DNA from: a bacterium
Lineage (GTDB): Bacteria > Electryoneota > RPQS01
Assembly: GCA_016703065.1 (NCBI GenBank)
Contig: JADJCU010000002.1
Span: 1 to 64,000 of the forward strand
Direction of reading: 5' to 3'
Length of the DNA: 64,000 bases
In this document: positions 18,775 through 29,088 of the stretch, in pieces
Layout: each line of letters opens with the position of its first letter
Numbering within the stretch: the first letter of the stretch is position 1
Made by a program: the position numbers and the translations under genes
The notes under the pieces: generated by a model
What the model saw: only the letters and a program-made list of their open reading frames with translations
Databases searched by the model: none
Told to the model about the DNA's origin: nothing

Positions 18775-20583
18775 GTGAGCACATCTCAATCAACTATCCA
18801 GCTCGTACCGTATCACCAAACTGGCGAATCGCCGCGCAAGGCCGCGTTGGCCCGCGTCGAGTTCTCCTTGTCCGGCCTGTCAGACAACGACGTCCAAGTC
18901 TTGGGCCACTTGGCCGATGCCGTCGACCTGATTAATCCGCTTTACCGCGATCAGTTTGATCCCCTGACCCCTGTCATTGAACGCGTGTTAGGCAGGCTCT
19001 TGTCTGTTGCGTCTGACACCGAGCGTGAGGCCATCGCGAATTACCTGACGATTCTCAATCTGCAGAATAGCCCTTACAGCCTGCTTCCGCGCAAGAACCA
19101 TTTGCTCGGCCTCTCCAAAGAAGCGGCACTTGACCTTGTTAAGAAAGCGGGTGGTGGCGATCTGGCCCGGGAGTTCGATCAAGTTGCACACTACTTCTTC
19201 GACGGGCTCGCGCTGCCGGACAGAGCAGGCATGTACCCGCACGACATGACCGAGGATGAATGGAAGGCGTTGGGTGACGAAGCAAACGTCGTCAACGCGA
19301 GCTTTGAGCGCCGCAACGGCAAGATTGTAGGTCGGTTAAACGAAGAGAAGTATAAGGCTACGCTCAAACCAGTTGTCGACCACCTCTTGGCAGCTCGCGA
19401 TCTGACGAAGCATGCAGGCCTCCGGCTCTATCTCGACAGCAAGATCGAGGAGCTGCGCTTTGGAACAACAGAAGCCCGCCGGTTGGCGGATTACATGTGG
19501 ATCAAGGCCAATTCGCCCATTGACTTAATTCTCAGCTCGGCGCTCGAGGTATATCTCGACAATTGGACGAACGCGCGCGGTGAAGCTGCCGGTGCCGTGC
19601 TAATCGAGAATCATGAAGCTCAGACTCTTCTGACATCGTTGGTGGATCGGCTGCCCGGGCTCGAGGCGACGGCGCCGTGGAAGAATCGAAAAGTCATTGT
19701 GGACAAGAGCAAGCTGCCGCATCTTCGGTTTGTCGACGTGTTAAATTGGAGCGGCGACTACGTCAATAGTCCTATGACGATTATCGCTCAGTCATTGCCC
19801 AACGATCACTGGGTCGTTGACAACGTGGGTTCCGTGAATGTCGTGTATCGCAACACTGGGAAGGCCATCTACTCGCTGTCGGGCGAAATGATCGCGCGGG
19901 AGTTCCTGCCGAGAGACGTCTTTGAAACCTATGGTCCGTTGATGTTTGAGGCGACGCAGATCCACTCTGCTTTGCACGAACTCGGTCACACCACGGGCGC
20001 TCTTGCGCCCGAACACGTCGGCAAGGAAGCGCGGGATCTACTCGAAGCAGAGTATTCGCCGCTTGAAGAGGCTCGCGCAGAGCTGTTTGGAATGTGGGCG
20101 ATGCCTCAGATGGCACGCGACGGCCTGTTCTCGATGCAAACGGCCGAAGCTGGTCATTATGGAATGGTCATCAGCATGGTGGGTGGGTTGCGCTTTCAGC
20201 CCGAACAGGCGCATGTGAAAGCGCGCAATCTAATGTGGCACTACTTCATGCAGAATGGCGGCGTCGAAGAAGTGCTCGAGGATGGCAAGAAGAAGTTCCG
20301 GCTGCGATTTGCGCGACTCGATGAAATCGTGGCGGAGCTGCTGGGCATTGTAGGCGACACCAAAGCGTCTGGAGACAAAAGCGCCGCCGCGAAACTGCGT
20401 GAGACGTATTGCTTCACCGATCCGATGCGTGAGGATATTGAACAACGCATGGCGTCATTCCCACTCGGCAGAGGGTTGATCTTCCCCCGCATCAAGCGGG
20501 ACGGCAGCCGTTACTTGCCCGACCTGGAGTACCCGGCATCGTTCAACGATCAAGCGCGGTACCACGCTCGTTTGCAGGACTAA
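18775..20583 (+). CDS. M49-family (dipeptidyl-peptidase III-like) zinc metallopeptidase
   Basis: GTG 18775, preceded by GGAG; 602 aa, cytoplasmic (no signal peptide). The zinc site is visible as HELGH at residues 401-405 and EEARAEL at 431-437, which corresponds to the EECRAE motif of DPP III, with the second Glu as third zinc ligand. Eukaryotic and most bacterial DPP III enzymes have a hexapeptide HEXXGH; here it is the pentapeptide HELGH, as in the shorter, divergent bacterial members. The N-terminal half (YFFDGLALPDRAGMYPHDM and LNEEKYKATLKPVVDHL) also fits this family. Expected to trim peptides, perhaps those imported by the adjacent OPT transporters. Followed by a strong terminator. Confidence 0.8.
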   Translation: MSTSQSTIQLVPYHQTGESPRKAALARVEFSLSGLSDNDVQVLGHLADAVDLINPLYRDQFDPLTPVIERVLGRLLSVASDTEREAIANYLTILNLQNSPYSLLPRKNHLLGLSKEAALDLVKKAGGGDLAREFDQVAHYFFDGLALPDRAGMYPHDMTEDEWKALGDEANVVNASFERRNGKIVGRLNEEKYKATLKPVVDHLLAARDLTKHAGLRLYLDSKIEELRFGTTEARRLADYMWIKANSPIDLILSSALEVYLDNWTNARGEAAGAVLIENHEAQTLLTSLVDRLPGLEATAPWKNRKVIVDKSKLPHLRFVDVLNWSGDYVNSPMTIIAQSLPNDHWVVDNVGSVNVVYRNTGKAIYSLSGEMIAREFLPRDVFETYGPLMFEATQIHSALHELGHTTGALAPEHVGKEARDLLEAEYSPLEEARAELFGMWAMPQMARDGLFSMQTAEAGHYGMVISMVGGLRFQPEQAHVKARNLMWHYFMQNGGVEEVLEDGKKKFRLRFARLDEIVAELLGIVGDTKASGDKSAAAKLRETYCFTDPMREDIEQRMASFPLGRGLIFPRIKRDGSRYLPDLEYPASFNDQARYHARLQD

Positions 20584-20609
20584 TCGCGAGCGAACCAGTT
20601 TTCGAAATG

Positions 20610-20640
20610 ATACCCCCTGCCGAAAACGGTAGGGGGTATT
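20610..20640 (+). terminator. Strong Rho-independent terminator of the M49 gene
   Basis: 13-bp stem ATACCCCCTGCCG / CGGTAGGGGGTAT with an AAAA loop (20610-20639), then TTGTCT. Confidence 0.8.
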
Positions 20641-21062
20641 TGTCTGCGAACGTCCGGCCTGACAGACAGCTCAATAGTCCGCACGAAAGCAGTTAACAAG
20701 GTCAGCTCACCTCGTAACTCATTGCTTACACAAATGTAAGGAAGCAGGCGACTATAGTAGAAAGATAGAGGCACTGCCCTTTTTACTGCGATCGGTCTCT
20801 TTGAAGTACATTCAAGCACAAACCAAGCAAGTCTTAAAACATATGCTGTTGAAACATGCACTTACGAGAGCACTGCTGGTGCCAAGATTTGGCCATTCCG
20901 CTTCTGGCTACCCACTATTGCTCATGATGAATGCTATTGACAGAAGTTTCACGTGGACCTACATTACGTGTTGGCACTGCGCAACTTGCTAGACATCGCA
21001 TCGGTCACAGCCGTAGGACAGAGGATTGTGTTGCTTTCCGCGGTCAAGGGGAAGGATCGCAG
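20641..21062. other. Intergenic region, no gene recognised
   Basis: About 420 bp with lower GC than its surroundings. Short frames cross it, none with a recognisable product. It should hold the promoter of the small ORF and LuxR-type regulator, but I could not single out a site. Confidence 0.4.
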
Positions 21063-21194
21063 ATGAGAATCGTTGGTAAAGGTGAAACACGATCTGGCGC
21101 AGATAGCTTGGTCCTACTGACTGTTGGCGCGATCGCGGAACAGAAGTTTGGGATTACTGAACGACAGTTGCGCAAGGAGGTGGCGTTTGATTAG
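21063..21194 (+). CDS. Small ORF (43 aa) overlapping the regulator start
   Basis: ATG 21063 has a good ribosome-binding site (GGGGAAGGA about 6 nt upstream) and the frame runs 43 codons to TAG, which overlaps the TTG start of the next gene by 8 nt. The AAGGAGG that serves the regulator lies inside this ORF. The peptide MRIVGKGETRSGADSLVLL followed by an Ala/Glu/Lys-rich helix has no family I recognise. It may be a leader that couples translation to the regulator, or simply chance. Confidence 0.4.
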   Translation: MRIVGKGETRSGADSLVLLTVGAIAEQKFGITERQLRKEVAFD

Positions 21195-21819
21195 GGTCGT
21201 TATCGCACACGATCGCAATGACACCGGTGTCAGCTTAACAAGGCCTCTGGCCGACGCTCAGGATATTGTGGTGACTGGGTCGCTGAACAGTGCCGCGCAA
21301 TTGCTTGAATGGATCAAGGCAAATGACGCCGATGTCGCGGTCTTGGATCTGTCGATGCCTGGGAATTCACTTCTCGATGTGCTGACTTCAATTCGCACGA
21401 TCCAAGGTAGTTTGCCGGTACTGGTCGTCACATGGAATGCGGCGGACCAATACGCCGTGCGAGTCATGCGAACTGGGGCGAGTGGGTACGTAAGCGGTGC
21501 ATCGATGAGCGACGAGCTCGCACGTGCAATCCGTATCGTTGCCCAGGGTCGAAAGTTTGTGACTGAGAGTGTGGCTGAGCAGTTAGCGCTGTTCATCAGC
21601 TCTCCGCAGAGCATGGCGCGGCACGAACTGCTGTCCGATCGCGAGTATCAGGTCTTGATGATGTTAGCCTCAGGCAGTACGGTTACCGAGATCGCCGATC
21701 AGCTTTCCTTAAGCGTCAAGACGATAAGCACATATCGCAGCCGCGTGCTGGAGAAGATGCACTTACATACGAATATCGAGCTTGTGGAATACGTCAAGTC
21801 GAATCAACTGAACAGTTGA
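21187..21819 (+). CDS. NarL/FixJ-type response regulator (receiver plus LuxR HTH)
   Basis: Start TTG 21187 chosen because AAGGAGG sits 6 nt upstream and the product then begins IRVVIAHD, as a receiver should. 210 aa. Receiver domain 1-125: phospho-acceptor Asp54 in AVLDLSMPG, with VVTWNAADQY and GASGYVSG covering the usual Thr and Lys positions (no clear conserved Lys; SGA replaces LLK). The usual acidic pair is His8-Asp9, so metal binding may be altered. C-terminal LuxR-type HTH (about 148-210): LSDREYQVLMMLASGSTVTEIADQLSLSVKTISTYRSRV. DNA-binding regulator; no kinase gene adjacent. Targets unknown. Confidence 0.82.
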   Translation: MIRVVIAHDRNDTGVSLTRPLADAQDIVVTGSLNSAAQLLEWIKANDADVAVLDLSMPGNSLLDVLTSIRTIQGSLPVLVVTWNAADQYAVRVMRTGASGYVSGASMSDELARAIRIVAQGRKFVTESVAEQLALFISSPQSMARHELLSDREYQVLMMLASGSTVTEIADQLSLSVKTISTYRSRVLEKMHLHTNIELVEYVKSNQLNS

Positions 21820-21842
21820 CAATCGCTTGCACTTGATATGAC

Positions 21843-21870
21843 AAAAGCCCGGCGACATCGCCGGGCTTTT
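21843..21870. terminator. Bidirectional terminator
   Basis: 12-bp stem AAAAGCCCGGCG / CGCCGGGCTTTT, loop ACAT; T-runs on both strands; lies between the convergent regulator and T9SS-protein genes. Confidence 0.85.
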
Positions 21871-21886
21871 GATGTTAACAAATATA

Positions 21887-22915
21887 CTACTTGAGGAGGA
21901 GCATTCTCCGCGCCTCTGATTGTCCGGCGCCTGTAACACGCGCGAAGTAGTTGCCGGTCGCCCAGCGGTCTCCATCAATTGCCAAATCGTGACGACCAGC
22001 GGGAAGCACCATCGTTCGGGTCGAGACAAGTCTGCCGGTCTCATCATAAACTGCCAAGGTCACCGAGCCTGTTCGCGTAACATCCACAGGCAGCATTGTA
22101 GTCGCATTGAACGGATTCGGATAGTTCGGACCGACCACGAAGGCCTTTGGCATGAACGTAGGTCCGGGCGAAACTGGATAGGCAAACTCATTCATCTCAA
22201 TGGTCCCAAAGTCAAAATTGGGATCAACAACGTCGAAATCGGAGTCTACGTTGACAACGGCGATTCCGTCTTGATTCACCCACGCATAGCTAAGAAACTG
22301 CAATTCGGTAATCAGCTCACCGTTCAAGTACGTCGCCGTGAAATGGTGCGTAAAAAAGCGCAGCACATCGAATTCCCCGAACGGCGTTGAAACAACACCC
22401 CAGCCGTCAACCAACACAGTGCCGGAATCGATCATCATCATGACCATGCCCGGCTCCAGCTCTTGCGAAGTACTCAAGATAGAAGTCCACGTTGATTGAT
22501 AGGTCACCGGCAACGACATAACTAAGACAGGGTCATCAAATAGTTGGACGAAGCTCTCGCTTGCCGTGCCGAGCATTAGGCACACGTCCTGATTAACTTC
22601 CTCGAACGAGAAGGAATTGTCGTCGATAGTGCCGATTGCTCGCGTTGCAGTCGGAAAGCTCTCTGCGAATGGCGTGGATTCCGGGCTTACGACGTGCGTG
22701 AGCACACTTGCCTCCCATTCATAGTCACCGAACGCCCACTCACCATTGGCGCCGGCACTGCCTACGTCAAACTCCACTCCCCACAAGACCTGATGAGATG
22801 TGAAGGCAAAACCTGGGCCCGCCATATCTGTGTGTGAAATCGCAATCTGCGCCGTTGCCGTGAGTGCGGACGCCACGAGAGCAAGTACCGCGACTTCGCT
22901 TGTTGATATTCTCAT
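21887..22915 (-). CDS. Secreted protein with T9SS sorting tail, unknown function
   Basis: ATG 22915 preceded by AGGAGG at 7 nt. 342 aa. Signal peptide residues 1-23 (VAVLALVASALTATAQ). Residues about 24-255 form a beta-rich domain with no family I recognise (LWGVEFDVGSAGANGEWAFG, LPVTYQSTWTSIL, VDGWGVVSTPFGEFDVLRF); proteins with this layout are common T9SS cargo in candidate phyla. The last 80 residues are the sorting domain: NYPNPFNATTMLPVDV, VTLAVYDETGRLV, LPAGRHDLAIDG and a final RRMLLLK. Destined for the cell surface or secretion. Confidence 0.7.
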   Translation of the reverse strand: MRISTSEVAVLALVASALTATAQIAISHTDMAGPGFAFTSHQVLWGVEFDVGSAGANGEWAFGDYEWEASVLTHVVSPESTPFAESFPTATRAIGTIDDNSFSFEEVNQDVCLMLGTASESFVQLFDDPVLVMSLPVTYQSTWTSILSTSQELEPGMVMMMIDSGTVLVDGWGVVSTPFGEFDVLRFFTHHFTATYLNGELITELQFLSYAWVNQDGIAVVNVDSDFDVVDPNFDFGTIEMNEFAYPVSPGPTFMPKAFVVGPNYPNPFNATTMLPVDVTRTGSVTLAVYDETGRLVSTRTMVLPAGRHDLAIDGDRWATGNYFARVTGAGQSEARRMLLLK

Positions 22916-22969
22916 TCCATTTCCTCCTGAATTAGGTTCCAATACTCCTGATTAAGGCATAAATACTCT

Positions 22970-25079
22970 TCAATCCGACTCGGCTTGCTTAGGTGCGACG
23001 GCCCCAAAATCACTCGCAGCCTTTAACGACTGCACCTCCTGCTGCAAGCGGGAATTCTGACGTTCAAGCAGCTCCAGTCGTTTGGCCAGCTCTTGAATTG
23101 CCGCAAGCGCTACCCCGTCCGGGTCCACTGTCGAAATGGCAGTCTCGCAATCGCCAACGTCGAAGATGTGATAAAACTCCTGAGCCATAGGCCCAATGTG
23201 CTGAACAGACTCGTCTTGCGTAACGTAACTCCAGCGTTCAATGGGCAGCGTCATTACTCGCGCGAGAATGTCCTGCGTGTCAACTTTGCCCAAACGGCGT
23301 TTGACAGTCGAGTCCGACAACGCGCCCCAGACTCCGCTTCCAGCGGGCAGGGATGCGCCCACATTGGTTGCACTGGCGGTCGTATAGAATCGGACCCCTC
23401 CGGGAGCGCGGGCGGTAAATGTATTGGAACCCCACGATGCAGTCGTATCTCCTCCTCCGCTCCAGACAAACGCCCCGTCCGACGTCGCGCGAGCGTATTG
23501 ACCGGCGGCAAAGCTGTTGTCGCCGAGGGCTTCGTTGTGGTGGCCGCCCACGACCGTCGAGTATCCGCCGTCGGCTGTATTGCTCAAACCGCCCGTGATG
23601 CTTGCATGACTTCCTCCGGCAACGCACAATTGACCGCCGGCAATCGAACTAAACTCGCCGCTTGCTTCGTTGCTGGCACCCGCTCCAATGAACGATCCGT
23701 AGGCTGACGCTGTATTGCCGACTCCGCTGCCGACAAATGAGTGGGAACTGAAAACCGTGTTCGAGTAGCCCGCGCCGATGGCTGACAACGGACCGTCCAC
23801 GTAGTTGCGGCGGCCGCACAAAATTCCCGCGGCGTCATCGGCAACGCTGTTGCTGTCCGCAAGGGCCAACCCGCCACCGCCGGCGATTACGGAAAAGTCA
23901 CCACGCGCCTGGTTGTAGCGGCCACCGCCAATCGTTGCTGTGTAACCATTGGCATAATTCTCATAACCGCCGCCAATTGTACAGGACGTATTCTCAACTT
24001 CGTTGTAGTAACCTCCAGCAATCGTTGCGCCAGAGAAGCTCGCTCTGTTCTGATAGCCGCCGCCAATCGTCACAGAGGCAGCTGAAGCAGTGTTATTGTA
24101 ACCGCCGCCGATTGTGGCGTAGACTCCGGTCAAATGATGGTCGTAGCCTCCACTGATTGTGCCATGGCTAGCATTTAGCGTGCTGCTCTGTCCTCCCGCG
24201 ACAACAGAGTACTCTCCTGTGATGTTATTATCTGAACCGCCGCCGCAAGTCGAGCTCTCTCCATCTGCGGAGTTCTGATGTCCCCCGGATACGGTTGCAT
24301 GCTCGTGTTGCGTTTCATTCGAATCACCTCCTGCAATCGTCGAGTAGTTTCCTCCGCAATAGTTCGCTTGACCGCCTCCGACGGATGCTGCAATGCCCAA
24401 TGCCCAATTAGCATACCCGCCACCAATGCTCGAATGCGGTTGCGTCGCCTGATTGCGCTTTCCACCGAGAATACTTGAAAAATTCCCGGAAGCCCTGTTC
24501 GAGTCGGCCGCGACGCCTCCACCGCCACCAATGAACGAGTGGGCGCCGTATGCGTGGTTGTACTGACCTCCGGCAATTGCGCTAAAATGCCCGGATGCGA
24601 TATTGTTTGCGCCCGAGACAAACGCATGGCCTCCCGAATTGGTATTGTCAGTTCCAATGTTTGCTTTTTCCCGTCACAGCAATATCGCCGGAAATTGTTC
24701 CCCCGGACGCACCGTCCACCGTACTCACACGAAATGCGTAGGGTACCGAAGGCAATGGCATTCGCGGGGTCATTTCGGAATCACCGCCAATAGTAATGCC
24801 TAACCAGCGCTCGTCGCTCGAGAACACTGTTTCGTCAATATTGAGGAAGAGCACGTTAAACAGTCCGTCGTGAATTGTGACCAGTGAACTCAATTGCGTC
24901 CACAATCCCGTGGCAACGGGATCGGGCCCGTCATAGATTGAAAACGCCATTTCTATTGTAGTATCCAGTGGAATGCCGTTGCTGTCAGTCAAAAATCCCT
25001 GATAGTTCATCTGATTGGGCGCCGCCCCAATTGCCTTGGACAGGCAAAGAATAGTCGCAAGCAGGAAGACTGCGCGCAT
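22970..25079 (-). CDS. YadA-head-like repeat protein with S74 self-cleaving chaperone domain (one frameshift)
   Basis: ATG 25079 follows AAGGAGA; signal peptide residues 1-20 (VFLLATILCLSKAIGA). An N-terminal domain (NQMNYQGFLTDSNGIPLD to about residue 130) is typical of this family. The frame breaks at an A-run near 24668-24673; in the continuing frame a long array of about 14-16-residue GG-x-N-x-A-S-G-type repeats follows (GGGYNNTAS, GGGYQNRAS, GGGRYNQAR), as in trimeric YadA-type heads. The C-terminus is a peptidase S74 (intramolecular chaperone) domain starting SDSTVKRRLGKV, with Ser and Lys of the catalytic dyad, then HIGPMAQEF and a terminal coiled coil (LELLERQNSRLQQEVQSL). About 702 aa. 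Probable surface or fibre protein that trimerises and cleaves itself. Confidence 0.8.
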
Positions 25080-25783
25080 GATCGTCTCCTTGTAAATAGT
25101 CGACAGAAGCGAGCGATTGATTATAGTCGCGGAACAAAAAGAACAAGCGAACCCTTCCGCAGCAGCATGCGAGGATTCGCTTGTCAATTTAGTTGGCCGT
25201 AGACGGAATCCCGCCTGCAAAAGGTGCTATCGAAAAAAAAGTATGACAAATGTGTCAAAGAGTCAACCCTAACACGTTTTGAATGCAACTCTGGAAAACA
25301 GTTCAACGACTTGCTTAGTAAGTGAACGCTTCAATGGTACTCCATTGTCAATTGTTCATCGCGACCGAATTGGAGGAAGGATCACGGCGGTTTAGCGCGA
25401 GTCGAGTGCCGCGCCAAAAAGATATAGAAGTCCACTTCTGCGTACGGATGCGTGGAAATCGCAACGAAGAGGCGCGGAAATGTGGTGCAGAAGACCTCAC
25501 CATATGATTGACCTCTCGCACACTGAAAATATTCCCCAACGCGCAGATTTGCAGCCAATCAAACTGAACGCCGCTATCGCCAAGACGTCGCTGACGCACA
25601 AGGAATTGACTTTCTCCGACGACAATACTTGATACTCTGTGAAGACCGTAATAACTTCTTCTTGAATCACCTCGCTTAGTGATTTCGTGCAGCAGTGCAT
25701 CTCGAGCAGGCGACGTGCAGCGACCGCAGTGCAACGCGGTGTACTGGCTTTGCAACAAACGCAAAGACGAAAGAAAGAGAAAC
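25080..25783. other. Divergent intergenic region, about 700 bp
   Basis: No convincing gene on either strand. On the minus strand TTGACT, 17 nt, TACTTT (about 25265-25237) could drive the S74 gene; it contains the dyad TGACA-AATG-TGTCA. The remainder shows no structure I can name. Confidence 0.35.
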
Positions 25784-28777
25784 ATGAACTACAGTCATCA
25801 CTTTTTGTTAACGCTATCGATTGCCTGCTGGCTGGCAGCGGTTTCAGACGCCGGTGGACAGTGCCAAACATCCGCTCTGGTCAGTCCAGGTACAAATGAG
25901 CCTCTTGCAAGCTACACAGTGTCGATCTCGACGACGGATATCCACTGCCTTGCCGGAGGCTCGTTCAATATCATGACCTTACCGCCCGGCGCGGTGATGT
26001 TCGAGAATGGGATTGATTCCTTTTTTGATGTCTTTCTGGATGTCAGCATGGATCATCACGTACGCGATGTTGGGCTGACCCCGATTTTGCCGCCCGGAAT
26101 GCCCTTCCAGATGATAACAAACATTAACTACGATGATCCCTGGTATCCTCCGCAGGTGCTGGTCGAGGACGTGTGGGTCAATCCGGGGAATGGCCGCTTC
26201 GAGTATTTCCGGACTGTTACGCCACCGCAGTCTGTCCCGCCCATGCTCTCACCTGGCGAGTCGTTCTGTTTCATAGTGATACATCAGGTATACCACATAC
26301 CGCTAATGGTCCCGCCGGGGATGGGTCAACCAGTGATTTCCGTTTCACCGGGCTGCACGCCGATGGATCCGTGTCCGGACATGATGCCGTGCACACCGGG
26401 CGGACCAAATGATTTCCGCGCCGATGTGATCTTCAGCGGTGGCCAATGGATACTCGAGTTTGAATACTCAAACCCGATGATCGAGCCGGCCTGTTATTGC
26501 GTAAGCTACACCGGCAACCTTCCGCTCGGATTCGCACCTGTACCATTGCTTGGTCTTGACGAGCGCACGCAGGAGTTCACGCTGTCGATGTCGTCATTGG
26601 GTGGGAACCCAATTTGCGGTAATCTCGAACTCTTCTCCTATCCGGACGGACTGCAGCTCGGGGCGCCGCCAGCGCCTTGGTTCATGTCAATTGGCGAAGG
26701 CGATGTAATCGCGCGGGGAGAAATCGGTCGCGGTGACTTCACGCCTGGTCAGACTGTGAAACTTGTTGCGCACTTGAATTTCAGCGAGCTGTGCGGCGAC
26801 GCTGACGACATGTGGGTAATAGAGGACCTTCGCGTAACGGCCGAAGGTCTATTGGCAGTGGCGGACCTTGGCGGCCAATGTGTGCCCGCATCCGTACACG
26901 TGCCGGGGTCGATGGAATTCGGCGAGGCACAGTGCATTGAAGTCTGTCACGATGTGTACTACATTCAACTAAATGCGCCGCCTGATGCAACACCAAGCGT
27001 AACAGTCACGCCGGGCTGCAATCCTCCCTGCACACCCATTGAGCCTTGCACTCCGGGAGCGTTGGAGCACTGCGTCTACTGGGTTGAACGCATCGGTTCT
27101 CATTGGTATCTGCGCTTCGAATACTCGAATCCAATGATCGAGCCAGTCTGTTACTGTTTGTACTACGACGGCCTGGGTCTTAATCCTCCGCAAGGCAGCG
27201 TGCTCGCCGCTCTTGACGAGCAGACACAGTTCTTGAATGTATCGCTATGGAATTCACAACCGATGACTCCGCTCAGCGGTACGTTGACCCTGTCGCAGGT
27301 CCCTAGCTGCAATCCTCCGTGGTATTGGGTCGACAGCTTCTTTGACGTCTTTACGGTACCGCGCCAATGGGAGTTGCCCCCCGACCGTTGTGTCGCACGC
27401 CGGGGGAAGCCTTCCTTCTCCAGCTCGACGTAGTGTTTGATAATCCTGCGGTGATGCCGCTCTCGTATCATGAAAGCGTAATAGTCGGGGTAGATGGCGC
27501 GCTGCATCCGTTTGACGATCAGGCTCAGCCGTGCTCGGGCGACATTGTGCCACCTCTGATGCTGCAGGGAGAATCCGCGTGCTTCGTGGTTTGTCATAGA
27601 ATCTATGACGTGGCGTTAGATTGTCCACCAAACATGACTCCGGTTATCCGAGTAGTTCCAGGCTGCGTGCCTCCCGATTGCCCGCCGGTTGCCTGCATTC
27701 CCGGGGAGACAAACGACTACGTCTACGAAACCTACTTCGACGGCACGCAATGGCATTTGCGATTCGAATATTCCAATCAGTTCATTGAGCCTGTGTGCTA
27801 CTGCGTAACCTATCTGGGCTGTGCGCCGACTTTCCTCCCGCACTTGCTCGCTTGCGTCGACGAGGAGCGTCAAACCTTTGATATCTCGTTGCTGATCGAA
27901 TGGTCGGACGGCTCATCGTATCCGCAGAACGGGACCATCCACCTCTTCTCCGATCCGCCGGGAGCATTCTTTGGCAGCGCCGTATTTGATTTTATCTATA
28001 CAGGCACGGATTGGCTGACTGTGGAGACTCAGGTTGCAGCAGGTTCGTTCCTTCCCGACAGCTTCTTTGACATCTTCGCCTACATTGACTTCGCTCATCC
28101 CGCACTGGAAGACATGTGGTACCGCAACCCGGCATATGTTACGCCGGACGCAGCGGAACCACTACTCGAAAACGCGGATGAAGGCGGCGAATGTACGGGT
28201 GAAGTCGTACCGTCTTACGGTATGTTCCCGGGAATGTCGTGGTGTATGATCGTCTGTCACGACATCTATCACATTCCGGTCTACGCGCCTCCGGGTGCGC
28301 CGCCCGTGATTTCGATTACTTCAGGTTGCTTCGGACCGGAAGTGGATCAGTGCGAAGTGTGGGACTGCATGCCCGGCGGGTCGTATGACTATCGTTGGGA
28401 CCTGACTTGGGATCCCGACAACTTCGCGTGGGATCTCGAATTCGAATACTCGAATCAACTGCTCGAGCCCGCGTGCTACTGTCTAACTGTGTCAGCGGCT
28501 CCTTGTAGTTCGGTCACCGACTTGGTAATCCACTACGAGCCGTCGCCCGGGCGATCCGGATGTCTATTTGTCATGGCATGCTCCGCAAATCGGACTCTAC
28601 ACCGTCTATAGCACGACGAACCCCGATCACACAACTCGGCCGCCAAGTCCGGAATGGACTGAAGAGGGAAGCCTCTGGGCTGCAGAACCCAGCGATGTGC
28701 TGTGGAGCACCACGATGGGCAACACCGTATACAAAAACTACGTCGTCATTGCGCATTGCGACCAGCCGACTCGCTAA
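25784..28777 (+). CDS. Secreted cysteine-rich protein of four tandem 220-residue modules (two frameshifts)
   Basis: ATG 25784, signal peptide residues 1-23 (LLTLSIACWLAAVSDA). Four tandem modules repeat every 646-674 bp. Each has a C-H-x-x-Y-x-I/V segment (VIHQVYHI near 26278, CHDVYYI near 26945, CHRIYDV near 27591, CHDIYHI near 28256), then a P-G-C-x-P turn and an EYSNPMIEPACYC-type block (near 26461, 27120, 27767, 28443). The frame breaks near 27360-27410 and at GGG 28549-28551; in the final frame the end reads PDVYLSWHAPQIGLYTVYS, an Fn3-like strand pair. About 997 aa when restored. No T9SS tail. I do not recognise the family; the conserved Cys and His suggest disulfides or metal binding. 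Exported. Confidence 0.65.
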
Positions 28778-28800
28778 TCACGCAACACAGGTCCGATGCA

Positions 28801-28833
28801 GAGAACCCCGGGCAGCCCGCCCGGGGTTCTCTC
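28801..28833 (+). terminator. Terminator hairpin of the cysteine-rich gene
   Basis: 13-bp stem GAGAACCCCGGGC / GCCCGGGGTTCTC with a 5-nt loop (28801-28831). Confidence 0.75.
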
Positions 28834-29088
28834 ATGCTTCATTCATCGACCACAGGCATCCTCTGTGGTTCAGAAAGGCTGACACGTCCCACATTTGATC
28901 GCATTGTCAGATGTAAATGAATGGGAATATAAAACATAGTGATCGCCCTGCCGGGCAGGATGCCGGGTCAGTTGCCTACAGTGTTTCGGATCCGTGGCCG
29001 CTCGTCTGACAATTCCATGACACTCGATTGTGCCTTGTTCGTTACATTATGCACCAAAAGTTGACAATCCGGTCCCAACCAGCCTAAG
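28834..29088. promoter_or_regulatory. Presumed promoter region of the heme operon
   Basis: About 250 bp with no gene, just upstream of hemC, the first gene of the ten-gene operon. It must hold the operon promoter; a TACATTAT-like element lies near 29043 but I see no matching -35 box. Confidence 0.3.

Noticed and set aside
18428..18793. 120-codon minus-strand reading frame before the M49 gene
   Set aside because: Overlaps the well-supported GTG start of the peptidase, has no recognisable content and no ribosome-binding site.
25348..25871. Minus-strand frames of 124-145 codons between the S74 and Cys-rich genes
   Set aside because: Two frames overlap each other, with no family signal and no start context; treated as intergenic.
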